Virus record (IMG/VR): IMGVR_UViG_3300025138_000025
Location: 24,166-88,165 of that record
Strand: one strand, 5' to 3'
Origin: a virus
DNA: 64,000 bases
In this document: piece by piece, positions 31,556 to 39,532 of the stretch
Numbering within the stretch: position 1 is the first letter of the stretch
Layout of the letters: every line of letters starts with the position of its first letter
Made by a program: the position numbers and the translations under genes
The notes under the pieces: generated by a model
The model's database searches: none
Told to the model about the DNA's origin: nothing
The model's input: the letters and a program-made list of their open reading frames with translations, nothing else

Positions 31556-32060
31556 AGAGTGGCACGAGTTAACAATAGAAGAATTATACAGAATTATACA
31601 GTTACGAATTGATGGATTCATAGTACAAAATAAAACCTGTTATCAAGACTTAGAAGCACACTATGACCAGAATGGTTGGTACACTATGTACTATGATACA
31701 AGTTTAGGTATGCATCCTCAGTCTATGGTAGGGCAGACACAGTTTTGTACTAATAAAAGTTTTACAGGTAGTGATGGTACAGTATACACCTATCCTGCAT
31801 GGCGCAGACAGACTTGGTTGCCAGGTTATAGAGATTGGAGAGTAGAGCAACCACAAACTGTTGCAGCTGCAATGAAGTATACAGGAAAGCCTTACATGAT
31901 GGCAGAAGTTATGAGCGAAGGATATATACAGCACATGATAGATAAGTGTGGGTATAGATGTGTTACAGATGAGCCTTACTTAGATGATGCAGGTAGACCT
32001 AACTGGGTATGTGTAAATGATACTATAGACTTCCAAGAAAGGTATGGTGTAAAGATATGA
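31533..32060 (+). CDS. ElaA-like GNAT acyltransferase (copy B)
   Basis: A 175-residue paralogue of the protein at 16480. ELTIEELYRIIQLRIDGFIV (12-31) and TCYQDLE match copy A nearly residue for residue; YPAWRRQTWLPGY corresponds to YPAFRRQAWMPQY. The middle has a 15-20-residue insertion. The likely reaction is acyl transfer from acyl-CoA to an amine. The repeated neighbourhood with a QueC-like gene suggests that the two enzymes act in one pathway. Confidence 0.65.
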   Translation: MSIICVSKEWHELTIEELYRIIQLRIDGFIVQNKTCYQDLEAHYDQNGWYTMYYDTSLGMHPQSMVGQTQFCTNKSFTGSDGTVYTYPAWRRQTWLPGYRDWRVEQPQTVAAAMKYTGKPYMMAEVMSEGYIQHMIDKCGYRCVTDEPYLDDAGRPNWVCVNDTIDFQERYGVKI

Positions 32061-32527
32061 GAGCCCCAGTGTTCCCTTTCGAGTTTGATGTAGATAGAGA
32101 GTGGCTATTAGAAAAAGCATTACAAGAGCCTAGAAGACAGTTCTATCACCATGGAAAGAAAGAAGAAAGAATAGAAGGCTACAAGTATGCTATAATAGAC
32201 TATCCTGAACTACAAGAACTAGTAGGCAGATTCGCATTGGCTATAAAAGGCAGATGGAATATGAAGTTTGTGTACATTGCCCCTAACACTACTATAGGTT
32301 GGCATAAAGATTGGGGAACAAAGTGTGCGTTTAATTGGGTTATAAATGGTAATAACGCAGCAATAAAATATAGAGATAGACCATACGCTTATAGCTCAGC
32401 TATAATAAACACACAAGAAGAACATATGGTCAAGAATAATGACCGAGAACGAATACTATTTAAGATAGCTTTATTCGATAAGAGTTACGAGGAAACATGC
32501 AAACAATTCAGTTCCCAATTTTTGTAA
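32057..32527 (+). CDS. Asp/Asn beta-hydroxylase-like Fe(II)/2OG enzyme
   Basis: A 156-residue jelly-roll protein. VYIAPNTTIGWHKDWGTKC (about 72-90) includes His83-Lys-Asp85; the distal His123 is in NTQEEHMV, and Arg132 in RERILFKIAL binds 2OG. This order resembles the aspartyl/asparaginyl beta-hydroxylase family, which also has members in antibiotic pathways. ATGA overlap with the ElaA-like gene. Confidence 0.65.
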   Translation: MRAPVFPFEFDVDREWLLEKALQEPRRQFYHHGKKEERIEGYKYAIIDYPELQELVGRFALAIKGRWNMKFVYIAPNTTIGWHKDWGTKCAFNWVINGNNAAIKYRDRPYAYSSAIINTQEEHMVKNNDRERILFKIALFDKSYEETCKQFSSQFL

Positions 32528-32970
32528 TACATAGTGATAATGTAGAAGAACTGGATGGCATACTATGGTTAGATGACCAAGTACTAGACGATAAAAACAT
32601 GGAAGGCGATAGTCTAGGTATGAGAAGAATACAGTCGCCAATGAAAAGTATATATCCTTTGAGATATATGATAGAAGATGAGATTAGTTATTTAAAGCAC
32701 AGAGGGAATACCTTTATAGATAGTACAGGAAAAATTATTATAAAGGAAAAGAATAGAAATGCTAGACTAATATATCATAAGATTGTAAAAACAGATTTAA
32801 AAGACGTAGCCGCTGTAGTATGGCTAGAGGGAGTTCCTTTTCCTTTCATAGAAAAGAGACCACCCCCAGCAGAATATACATGGGCAGGAGTGCTACATTT
32901 ATCAGGTTTCCCATGGAAAGTTTGGGAATACTGTGAAGAAAAGAAAAAAGATACATGGAGAAAAGTATGA
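32497..32970 (+). CDS. Conserved hypothetical protein
   Basis: A 157-residue protein with MQTIQFPIFVIHSDNVEEL at the start and a RLIYHKIVKTDLKDVAAVVWL strand region (about 91-112). Probably soluble alpha/beta. It overlaps the hydroxylase gene by 31 nt and the next tiny gene by 4. I do not recognise it. Confidence 0.55.
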   Translation: MQTIQFPIFVIHSDNVEELDGILWLDDQVLDDKNMEGDSLGMRRIQSPMKSIYPLRYMIEDEISYLKHRGNTFIDSTGKIIIKEKNRNARLIYHKIVKTDLKDVAAVVWLEGVPFPFIEKRPPPAEYTWAGVLHLSGFPWKVWEYCEEKKKDTWRKV

Positions 32971-33068
32971 TTAGTTTAATATTATGGACTTGCTTGGTAA
33001 CAGCATGGCTATGCTATGGTGGACAAGTAATATATAACTATATAAAGCATAACAGTGAGCTAATGTAA
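32967..33068 (+). CDS. Tiny membrane protein (33 aa)
   Basis: A 33-residue ORF in ATGA overlap with the upstream gene. Residues 2-24 are hydrophobic. Its final TAA overlaps the next ATG by one base. Function unknown. Confidence 0.45.
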   Translation: MISLILWTCLVTAWLCYGGQVIYNYIKHNSELM

Positions 33069-33484
33069 TGAGCAATTGGCATGGTGGAAAAGGTTCAAAG
33101 AGACGCAAGTCCAATGAACAAGCTTATCGAGATAATTACGATAAGATTTTTAATAAAGGAGTAGAGATGGGAAACGAAGACGCGCAACAGTTAATGATTG
33201 CATTAGAGACATGTATATGTTATGTCGCGTATACAAGCTTAAATAGTGGTGGGCAAAAGGAAAGAGAAATGACATGTTGCCCTAGGTTTATACCTAGTGG
33301 TAATGGATTATCTTTTAATCAGAAAGCTTCACAAATGGATAAGTGTTTAGCCTATGATATAGAGTTTCAGAGATGGGATGATATAGACTTAGAAACTATA
33401 ACAGACTGGCATGTAATACAAGAAGATGACTTTGAAGAGCAGTGCAATGAACTATATGGCGACAATATGCCAGACGTAGAATGA
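33068..33484 (+). CDS. Conserved phage protein of unknown function
   Basis: A 138-residue protein starting MSNWHGGKGSKRRKSN, a basic opening known from small marine-phage proteins, then YDKIFNKGVE and a Cys-rich middle (CICY at about 49-52, MTCCPRF at about 68-74), then an acidic tail. The two halves may be an old fusion. The Cys pairs could bind a metal. Function unknown; it directly precedes the cytochrome gene. Confidence 0.55.
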   Translation: MSNWHGGKGSKRRKSNEQAYRDNYDKIFNKGVEMGNEDAQQLMIALETCICYVAYTSLNSGGQKEREMTCCPRFIPSGNGLSFNQKASQMDKCLAYDIEFQRWDDIDLETITDWHVIQEDDFEEQCNELYGDNMPDVE

Positions 33485-33927
33485 GAGAGTTAGGAATGGT
33501 GGTAATGGGATGCGTATTTTTCGTAGTCTTTTTCAATGCTGTCATATATCCTGAGATAGAGTACAAAGGTTTCTCTAATAGTAGTTCTTGTACAGGTAAA
33601 TGCTATGAAGAATATGTAGCACTTAACGGCACATCAGTAGAGATTGAACAAAAGAAAAAGGCTTTAGCAGCAACAGACCCATTTAGTGATATTAGAAGTC
33701 TATGGTCGGGCTGTGTAGCTTGTCATGGAGCTAATGGTGAAGGTGGAGTCGGGCCTATGTTGGCTGGACAAACAGCAGACTATATTAGTGGTAGACTTAT
33801 ATCATATAAGAATGGAGAACAAGTAGGGCCAATGAGTGCACTTATGTGGGGACAAGCAGCCAAGCTATCTCAGAAAGAAATAGATACAATAGGTGAATTT
33901 ATTGTAGCAGGGCTTCCAAGTGAGTAA
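33481..33927 (+). CDS. Membrane-anchored monohaem c-type cytochrome
   Basis: A 148-residue protein. An N-terminal hydrophobic anchor (about 5-23) is followed by a linker and one class I cytochrome c domain. The haem-binding CVACH is at residues 78-82, GVGPMLAGQ at 89-97, and GPMSALM at 116-122 with a candidate distal Met ligand; the end (LSQKEIDTIGEFI) is the typical last helix. It would face the periplasm, matured by host Ccm proteins, and could carry electrons from the respiratory chain. A CTGKC pair at 37-41 lies before the domain. ATGA overlap with the previous gene. Confidence 0.8.
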   Translation: MRELGMVVMGCVFFVVFFNAVIYPEIEYKGFSNSSSCTGKCYEEYVALNGTSVEIEQKKKALAATDPFSDIRSLWSGCVACHGANGEGGVGPMLAGQTADYISGRLISYKNGEQVGPMSALMWGQAAKLSQKEIDTIGEFIVAGLPSE

Positions 33928-34099
33928 GTGGTGGAGAATCTGGGCAAAGAGCTTAGGAGAGAAAGTAGGTGAAACAGACAAGCAAGCCAATACTATTGCA
34001 GGAATTAGAACAGTATGGTGGTTTACCCACATGCTAACTTGTATTGCAATCATTCTTAATGCTATTGCTAACCATGGTTGGGGTCTGTTAGGTGTATAA
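33920..34099 (+). CDS. Small membrane protein, GTG start (59 aa)
   Basis: A 59-residue ORF opening with GTG inside the cytochrome stop region. A basic amphipathic N-terminus is followed by a hydrophobic segment (about 35-50). It could be a partner of the cytochrome, judged only by position. It overlaps the next gene by 8 nt. Confidence 0.5.
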   Translation: MSKWWRIWAKSLGEKVGETDKQANTIAGIRTVWWFTHMLTCIAIILNAIANHGWGLLGV

Positions 34100-34598
34100 A
34101 ATAATAAGAAACTATCTTTCAGCAGATGAATGTGACGATTACATAGCAATGACTAGAGTACTTGACCCCAATCCTTCACTAGAAGTTGGATTAAAGACTA
34201 CTAAGAAATCACATCATCATGTAAATAGAACTTATTGGACACTACGAAGTATGACTAAACATTTCAGGCCACTGAAAGCACAAGCAGAAAAATATTGGGA
34301 CTTACCTTCTGGCTCATTAAAGTTTACACATGCCCCTAAAAACTATGCACATATTATGTGTTATGACGCACCAGGGCAAGGATTAGAGTGGCATGCAGAA
34401 CCTAACATTTCTACTGTGTCTGTTTCTATAAATTTATCAAATCCTTGGGAGTACGAAGGAGCAGACTTTGAATTAAGAAAAGCTCCTAGCTTAGAGTTAT
34501 TTAGAGGGGACGCAATATTTTATTCTAGTACTATGGTACATAGAGTTGCTGACCTAGTGAGTGGCAGAAAGTTAAGTTTTGTTATGTGGTTAAAATGA
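34092..34598 (+). CDS. Fe(II)/2OG oxygenase, prolyl-4-hydroxylase-like
   Basis: A 168-residue beta-helix enzyme. YDAPGQGLEWHAEPN (about 91-105) has His101-Ala-Glu103, the acidic ligand being Glu rather than Asp, then YEGADFEL, a distal His150 (MVHRV) and Arg159 (SGRKLSFV). HxE occurs in some active members of the superfamily but can also mark altered chemistry. GTG start overlapping the upstream gene. Directly followed by another oxygenase. Confidence 0.7.
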   Translation: MYKIIRNYLSADECDDYIAMTRVLDPNPSLEVGLKTTKKSHHHVNRTYWTLRSMTKHFRPLKAQAEKYWDLPSGSLKFTHAPKNYAHIMCYDAPGQGLEWHAEPNISTVSVSINLSNPWEYEGADFELRKAPSLELFRGDAIFYSSTMVHRVADLVSGRKLSFVMWLK

Positions 34599-35113
34599 TT
34601 ACATATACTGACTGGGTTACTCCCGAAGAAGTAAAAGAAATAGAGCAAACTGTATTAGTAAAAGAACAATATGTACTTAGTCTACCTACTCCTTGGGAGA
34701 ATGGTTTTAAAGGACTGACTAATAAGTTTGCAGCGTACAATTGGTTAGATGACTTTGAGTTTTTAATACCTAAATTACAAGAAATATTAGAAACTCCTCA
34801 TGTAGTACAGTGCTGGGCTAATGTGTTGAGACAAGGAGAAGGAGTACCAAAACATCATCATGCTGTAGGGAAGAACGCAAACTTTAAATGCGGAAATTTA
34901 TTTATATCAGGAGAACAAAGCGTAGGAACTACATACGATTGGATAGGTAATGTTCCTAATACTCCTGGTGAGTTACATTGGTTTGGCTGTCATTTGCTAC
35001 ATGAAGTGAGTCCAAATACGAGCAAAAAAGAAAGAATTAGTTTGGCATTTGATTGCCATGCAATACAAAAAGATATGAGTGTATTCGATAGAGGAGAATA
35101 TAGAACAGTATGA
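34595..35113 (+). CDS. Putative Fe(II)/2OG oxygenase (TIGR02466-like)
   Basis: A 172-residue protein. CWANVLRQGEGVPKHHH (73-89) holds the first His set, PGELHWFG is a beta-turn region, LLHEVSPN has His136, and KKERISLAFDCH has Arg147. The order WANV...H...H.V.P...ERISLAF is that of the 2OG oxygenase group TIGR02466, as I recall it. Start ATG 34595 in ATGA overlap; the upstream GTG is less likely. The substrate is unknown. Confidence 0.6.
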   Translation: MITYTDWVTPEEVKEIEQTVLVKEQYVLSLPTPWENGFKGLTNKFAAYNWLDDFEFLIPKLQEILETPHVVQCWANVLRQGEGVPKHHHAVGKNANFKCGNLFISGEQSVGTTYDWIGNVPNTPGELHWFGCHLLHEVSPNTSKKERISLAFDCHAIQKDMSVFDRGEYRTV

Positions 35114-35250
35114 ATATAGATAGACACGACTTAAGAGCAGCCTTAGTCACTGCAATAATATTAATGAGTACATATTTTTGGGCTATCCATGCGGATGCTC
35201 AGGTTTGTGATTACTCAGTACATGGACATTATATATGTGCGGATTCGTAA
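35110..35250 (+). CDS. Small exported or membrane protein (46 aa)
   Basis: A 46-residue ORF in ATGA overlap. Hydrophobic residues 10-26 are followed by AHADAQVC, which resembles a signal peptidase I site (Ala-x-Ala), leaving a 16-18-residue peptide with two Cys. It might be a secreted peptide or a one-span protein. It overlaps asnB by 16 nt. Confidence 0.45.
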   Translation: MNIDRHDLRAALVTAIILMSTYFWAIHADAQVCDYSVHGHYICADS

Positions 35251-36740
35251 TAACACAAAATAAAAATATGGTAGTAACCATGTTAGAAAGACAAGGCTTT
35301 CGCGGACCTGACCTAATGCATTTTTGGGCAGATGAGAAAGTATCTATGGGACACGCTCTCCTAGATATTAGTGGAGAAAGACAAAAACAACCATATAAGA
35401 CTAGAAAAGGAGAGATTATTGTATTCAATGGGGAGATGTATGACACGACAAAACCTAATGATACAGCTTTTTTAGCAAATGGTTACGATATGTATGGATT
35501 AAAGTTTTTACAGTATACAAATTGGCATGGCGCAATAGGGATATATAGTCCTAAAACTACGCAACTAACTTTGATTAGAGACCAGTTTGGAGCAAAGCCA
35601 TTGTGGTTTTACAAGAAAGGCAAAGCTTTTGCTGCTTCAACAAGTCTAAGAAGTTTTATAAATAAAGAAAGAGATAAAGAAAATGATAAATCATATATAT
35701 TTAATCCTCTATGGTCTGGTAATGTGACTCCTTATAAACATATAACTAAACTTGCTCCTGGACAGTATGTAACACATAACTTTACTTCAGGAGAGACTCG
35801 TACAGCTAACCTATGGAGGGATTACCAAATAATGTCGATGAAGTTAGATAAAAAAGAATTTAGAGAGAGAACAGTAAACTCTATAAGAAATATTGCTAAA
35901 AATAAACAAAAGACAGGTATATTTCTTAGTGGTGGATTAGATAGTACATTTGCACTATCTTGTATAAAAGATATGGGACTAGATCTAACGGCTTACATTT
36001 GTAAATATGATGACACTAGAGCCCAGTATAGTAATCATAATGGGTTTAGAAACGAAACAGACATGGCTATCCAAACTTGTAAAGAGTGGAATGTTCCTTA
36101 TAAAGTAGTAACATTACGACAAGCCGAAATGGGACATTTAAGTAGGATGTGGATGGCAAAAACACACTTCACTTGGGTTGATAGAAATAGACAAGCACCC
36201 CGATATAAATTATGTGAGGCTGCAAGTAAAGATGGTTGTAAGGTTATAATCACAGGAGATAGCGCAGATGAATTGTATACAGGATATATACATCACTCTA
36301 AAAGATTTGAGCCAGACTGGGATAAGGAAACCGTAAAGAGATGTAGAGAAATGAAATGGTTTCCAGACCAAGTATTTTCTAAAACAGACAGCTTTAACAA
36401 TGGCTTATTCTTTGATTTATTAGCAACTTCTGAGCAAAACATATTAACCACAGACCAAACTTGTGGAATGTTTGGAATGGAATCCAGACCAGTATTTTTA
36501 TCTCAAAATTATGTACAGTATATATTTAGAATTTCAGGAAAAGAAAAGTTTAAACAACATCCTAATTGGGACAAAGGAACTTATAAATATCTACTAAGAG
36601 AAGTAATGGGAGATATGTTACCAAAACATGTAAGAGAAAGAGAGAAAAAAGTAGGTTGGTCTAGTCCTTGGAATAATAATGTTGAGTTAATACAAAAAAG
36701 ATGGAGAAAAGAAGACCTAGAGTTTTTAGACGCATTATGA
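35235..36740 (+). CDS. Glutamine-dependent asparagine synthetase-like enzyme
   Basis: A 501-residue AsnB-family enzyme. The class II glutaminase domain has nucleophile Cys2 (after Met removal), RGPD (about 23-26) and FNGEMYD (about 63-69). The synthetase domain has an intact PP-loop SGGLDS (232-237) and ITGDSADEL (about 338-346). The family makes asparagine from aspartate, or amidates acids in natural-product and glycan pathways. In phage gene clusters with glycosyltransferases the second role is often assumed. Start ATG 35235. Confidence 0.85.
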   Translation: MCGFVITQNKNMVVTMLERQGFRGPDLMHFWADEKVSMGHALLDISGERQKQPYKTRKGEIIVFNGEMYDTTKPNDTAFLANGYDMYGLKFLQYTNWHGAIGIYSPKTTQLTLIRDQFGAKPLWFYKKGKAFAASTSLRSFINKERDKENDKSYIFNPLWSGNVTPYKHITKLAPGQYVTHNFTSGETRTANLWRDYQIMSMKLDKKEFRERTVNSIRNIAKNKQKTGIFLSGGLDSTFALSCIKDMGLDLTAYICKYDDTRAQYSNHNGFRNETDMAIQTCKEWNVPYKVVTLRQAEMGHLSRMWMAKTHFTWVDRNRQAPRYKLCEAASKDGCKVIITGDSADELYTGYIHHSKRFEPDWDKETVKRCREMKWFPDQVFSKTDSFNNGLFFDLLATSEQNILTTDQTCGMFGMESRPVFLSQNYVQYIFRISGKEKFKQHPNWDKGTYKYLLREVMGDMLPKHVREREKKVGWSSPWNNNVELIQKRWRKEDLEFLDAL

Positions 36741-36874
36741 TACAATTACAAAAATGGATAGGACACTTAATAAACACATTCTTTGCATGGTCTTTTAAAA
36801 GAACAGCAGATAGACAAAATAGAAACCTCTATGATAAAAGTAAAGTAAAATATACAGATGGCGATAACACATGA
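36737..36874 (+). CDS. Small basic amphipathic protein (45 aa)
   Basis: A 45-residue ORF with ATGA overlaps on both sides. The N-terminal half is a hydrophobic/aromatic helix (residues 4-20), the second half is charged (KRTADRQNRNLYDKSK). It shows a faint likeness to the 35-residue protein at 20839 (aromatic helix followed by an RxRN segment), also next to a metabolic cassette. Function unknown. Confidence 0.45.
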   Translation: MIQLQKWIGHLINTFFAWSFKRTADRQNRNLYDKSKVKYTDGDNT

Positions 36875-37296
36875 TAGGTTTTAAAAAAGATATTGTAGGT
36901 TTTACATGTGGAGCTTTTGATTTATTACATGCAGGGCATATAGTTATGTTAAAGGAAGCTAGGGATAATTGTGATTATTTAATAGTAGGATTACAAACTG
37001 ACCCAAGCATAGACAGGCAAGACAAGAATCAACCTGTGCAGTCTGTATACGAAAGGTATATACAACTTAGAGCAGTTAAGTATATTGATGAAATTATACC
37101 TTACGATACAGAACAGAGTTTACGCGATTTGATAGAAGCTACAAAAATAAATATTAGATTTGTAGGAGAAGATTATAAAAACAAAGGTTTTACAGGGGAC
37201 GATTTGGCAGAAGAGATTTACTATACGAGTAGACAACATTCTTTCTCTAGTACTACGTTAAGAAACAAGATATATGAAAGCAGTTATAAAAAATAG
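36871..37296 (+). CDS. Cytidylyltransferase (TagD/RfaE-C-like)
   Basis: A 141-residue nucleotidyltransferase. GAFDLLHAGH (14-23) contains the HxGH nucleotide-binding motif; VGLQTDP and a C-terminal SSTTLRNKI (about 128-136, in place of RTEGISTT) complete the family pattern. It would activate a phospho-alcohol or phospho-sugar, for example glycerol-3-phosphate to CDP-glycerol, or a heptose. This fits glycan assembly with the many transferases here. Overlaps the UvsW-like gene by 23 nt. Confidence 0.75.
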   Translation: MIGFKKDIVGFTCGAFDLLHAGHIVMLKEARDNCDYLIVGLQTDPSIDRQDKNQPVQSVYERYIQLRAVKYIDEIIPYDTEQSLRDLIEATKINIRFVGEDYKNKGFTGDDLAEEIYYTSRQHSFSSTTLRNKIYESSYKK

Positions 37297-38554
37297 AATA
37301 CAAATAATGGGTACACCTGATGTGTTCAATAAAATAGAAAAGGAGTTGACTTATACTTTACCTCCTCGTATGCCACAAGATCCACCTATGGTGCTTAAAA
37401 CAATTAGATACATAAGGAAGGGGTTAATCTCTATTCCTGTCGGAAGACTAGATTTAATACCAGATGATTACGAAGTTTTCGATAAGCGTGTTAGTGTGCC
37501 GGCTGACTTTCCTAAGTTTAAGTTTGACTTACGACCAAGCCAAAAAGCGGTTTATGACGAAGTAGATGACTGCGCTATAATTAACGCTTGGGTAAGTTGG
37601 GGTAAGACATTTACAGGTCTTGCTATAGCAGAAAAGCTTGGGCAGAAAACACTTGTTGTTACTCATACAACTACATTAAGAGCGCAGTGGGAAAAAGAAG
37701 TAAAAAAAGTATTTGGAATTGACGCAGGAGTAATTGGTGGTGGAAAGTTTGATGTAGAGCCTCCTATAGTAATTGGGAATATACAGTCATTATACAGACG
37801 AGTAGACGACATAAAAGACATATTCGGAACAGTTATATTAGATGAAATGCATCATGTATCAAGTCCAACCTTTACGCGTATAGTAGACGAAATGCCTGCT
37901 AGATTTAAGGTGGGACTAACAGGAACACTAGAGCGAAAAGATGGAAGACATGTAGTGTTTAGAGATTACTTTGGAAATAATGTATTTAAACCACCAAAAG
38001 AAAATTATTTGATACCTAAAATAGATATTTATAAGACAGATATAAGATTTATAGATGGCTCGTTTACGCCTTGGGCGGAACGAATTAACGACCTTACTCA
38101 CAACGAAGAATATGTCCATAGTGTGAGTATGATAGCGGCAAAGTATGCTGCAGAAGGACATAAAGTACTGGTTGTCTCTGATAGAGTACATTTTCTAAAA
38201 AGATGTGCTAATTTAGTAGGAGATAAGGCAGTATCAATAACAGGCGATATGAATTTTGAAGAAAGAGAAGAAGCTATGCAAGAAGTAAGAACAAGTAAAA
38301 ATATTTTATTTGGAACACAATCTATATTTTCAGAAGGTATATCATTAAATGAATTAAGTTGTTTAGTACTAGGTACACCAGTTAATAATGAACCATTACT
38401 TACACAGCTTATAGGTAGAGTAGTCCGAAAACTAGATGGCAAAAGACAACCAGTTATCGTAGACATAAACTTAAAAGGAAAAACAGCATCTCGTCAAGCA
38501 AACGCTAGGATGGGATATTATATTAGAGAAGGTTATGAGGTAACCGTATTATGA
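37274..38554 (+). CDS. uvsW: SF2 helicase, UvsW/XPB-like
   Basis: A 426-residue ATP-dependent helicase for branched DNA in repair and recombination-driven replication. LRPSQKAVYDEV (Q-motif area, 86-97), motif I WVSWGKTFTGL (106-116), motif II DEMHH (about 195), motif III LTGTLERKDG, and the second RecA domain ending in QLIGRVVRK (motif VI) are all visible. Motif I has SWGKT where GxGKT is usual; the Lys-Thr pair is kept. An N-terminal 80-residue domain resembles the UvsW/UvrB-like DNA-recognition part. Confidence 0.85.
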   Translation: MKAVIKNRIQIMGTPDVFNKIEKELTYTLPPRMPQDPPMVLKTIRYIRKGLISIPVGRLDLIPDDYEVFDKRVSVPADFPKFKFDLRPSQKAVYDEVDDCAIINAWVSWGKTFTGLAIAEKLGQKTLVVTHTTTLRAQWEKEVKKVFGIDAGVIGGGKFDVEPPIVIGNIQSLYRRVDDIKDIFGTVILDEMHHVSSPTFTRIVDEMPARFKVGLTGTLERKDGRHVVFRDYFGNNVFKPPKENYLIPKIDIYKTDIRFIDGSFTPWAERINDLTHNEEYVHSVSMIAAKYAAEGHKVLVVSDRVHFLKRCANLVGDKAVSITGDMNFEEREEAMQEVRTSKNILFGTQSIFSEGISLNELSCLVLGTPVNNEPLLTQLIGRVVRKLDGKRQPVIVDINLKGKTASRQANARMGYYIREGYEVTVL

Positions 38555-39456
38555 CAGAAGAAACAAAAGAAATCCAATTAAATTTGGAAGAGATGAGAAA
38601 GATGAAAATCTTTGTAGCTACTCCAATGTATGGTGGTCAATGCTATGGACTATATACTAAATCATTAATGGACACTACAAGTATGTTTATGCATTATGGA
38701 ATTGAAATGCAGATTTATTATTTATTTAATGAATCGTTAGTAACTAGAGCAAGAAATTATTGTGTTGCTAACTTTTTAAAATCTGAGTCAACTCACATGT
38801 TATTTATAGATAGTGATGTTGCATGGCAAGCCAAAGACTTAATGTATATGACTCACTTAGTTGCAGAAGATCCTGAGAAATATAGAGTTATGACAGCACT
38901 ATATCCTAAGAAAACTATAGCTTGGGAGAAAGTATTAAAAGCTGCTCAGTCAGGAACATTTGACGATAATCCAGTAGCACTAGAAAAAGTAGCGGGAGAC
39001 ATGGTTTTTAATCCAGACCATGGAGCATACCCAGATGGTAGAGCACCTATATATGAGCCAGTAAAAGTTAAAGAAGCAGGTACTGGATTTATGATGATAC
39101 ATAGAAGTGTATTTGAAGAATATGCAGAAGCACATCCCGAGTTAGAGTATACTCCTGACCATTTAAGAGAAGGAGAGTTTAAACTAGGAGAAAAAATTCA
39201 TGCTTATTTTGACTGTATAATCAATGAAGAAAACAGATATCTAAGTGAAGATTACATGTTTTGTGAAAATCTGAGAAAGCAGAATATAGATATATGGACA
39301 TTGCCAATGGTTGAACTTATGCATTGTGGTAGTTACATCTACCAAGGCAAACTAGTAGATATGGCATTGAATGACGTTCATGCAACAATGTCTCCAGAAG
39401 ATATTGGAAAAATTCGATCTAGTCGTCCGTATGAAGATGACAAAAATAGTTCTTGA
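38551..39456 (+). CDS. GT-A glycosyltransferase
   Basis: A 301-residue protein. After a 17-residue charged leader, MKIFVATPMYGGQ starts the GT-A fold; DSDV at 87-90 (MLFIDSDVAW) is the metal-binding DxD, EAGTGFMMIHRSVFEEY the acceptor region (about 174-191) and SEDYMFCENLRK a further motif with acidic residues. I recall close relatives in marine T4-like phages. It is probably used on glycans of the host or virion. ATGA overlap with uvsW. Confidence 0.75.
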   Translation: MTEETKEIQLNLEEMRKMKIFVATPMYGGQCYGLYTKSLMDTTSMFMHYGIEMQIYYLFNESLVTRARNYCVANFLKSESTHMLFIDSDVAWQAKDLMYMTHLVAEDPEKYRVMTALYPKKTIAWEKVLKAAQSGTFDDNPVALEKVAGDMVFNPDHGAYPDGRAPIYEPVKVKEAGTGFMMIHRSVFEEYAEAHPELEYTPDHLREGEFKLGEKIHAYFDCIINEENRYLSEDYMFCENLRKQNIDIWTLPMVELMHCGSYIYQGKLVDMALNDVHATMSPEDIGKIRSSRPYEDDKNSS

Positions 39457-39481
39457 CAACATCTATAAAATTTGATATAAT
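39453..39481 (+). promoter_or_regulatory. Plus-strand promoter of the recombination operon
   Basis: TTGACA 39453-39458, 17 bp, TATAAT 39476-39481, with AAAAATAGTTC upstream. The -35 box lies inside the glycosyltransferase stop region. An ATG directly on the -10 box (39482) is unlikely to be used; the start at 39533 has a ribosome site. Confidence 0.85.
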
Positions 39482-39532
39482 ATGTTATTATTTAATTGGA
39501 ATGAGATTTTAAAAGTAAGCAAAGGAAATGTA

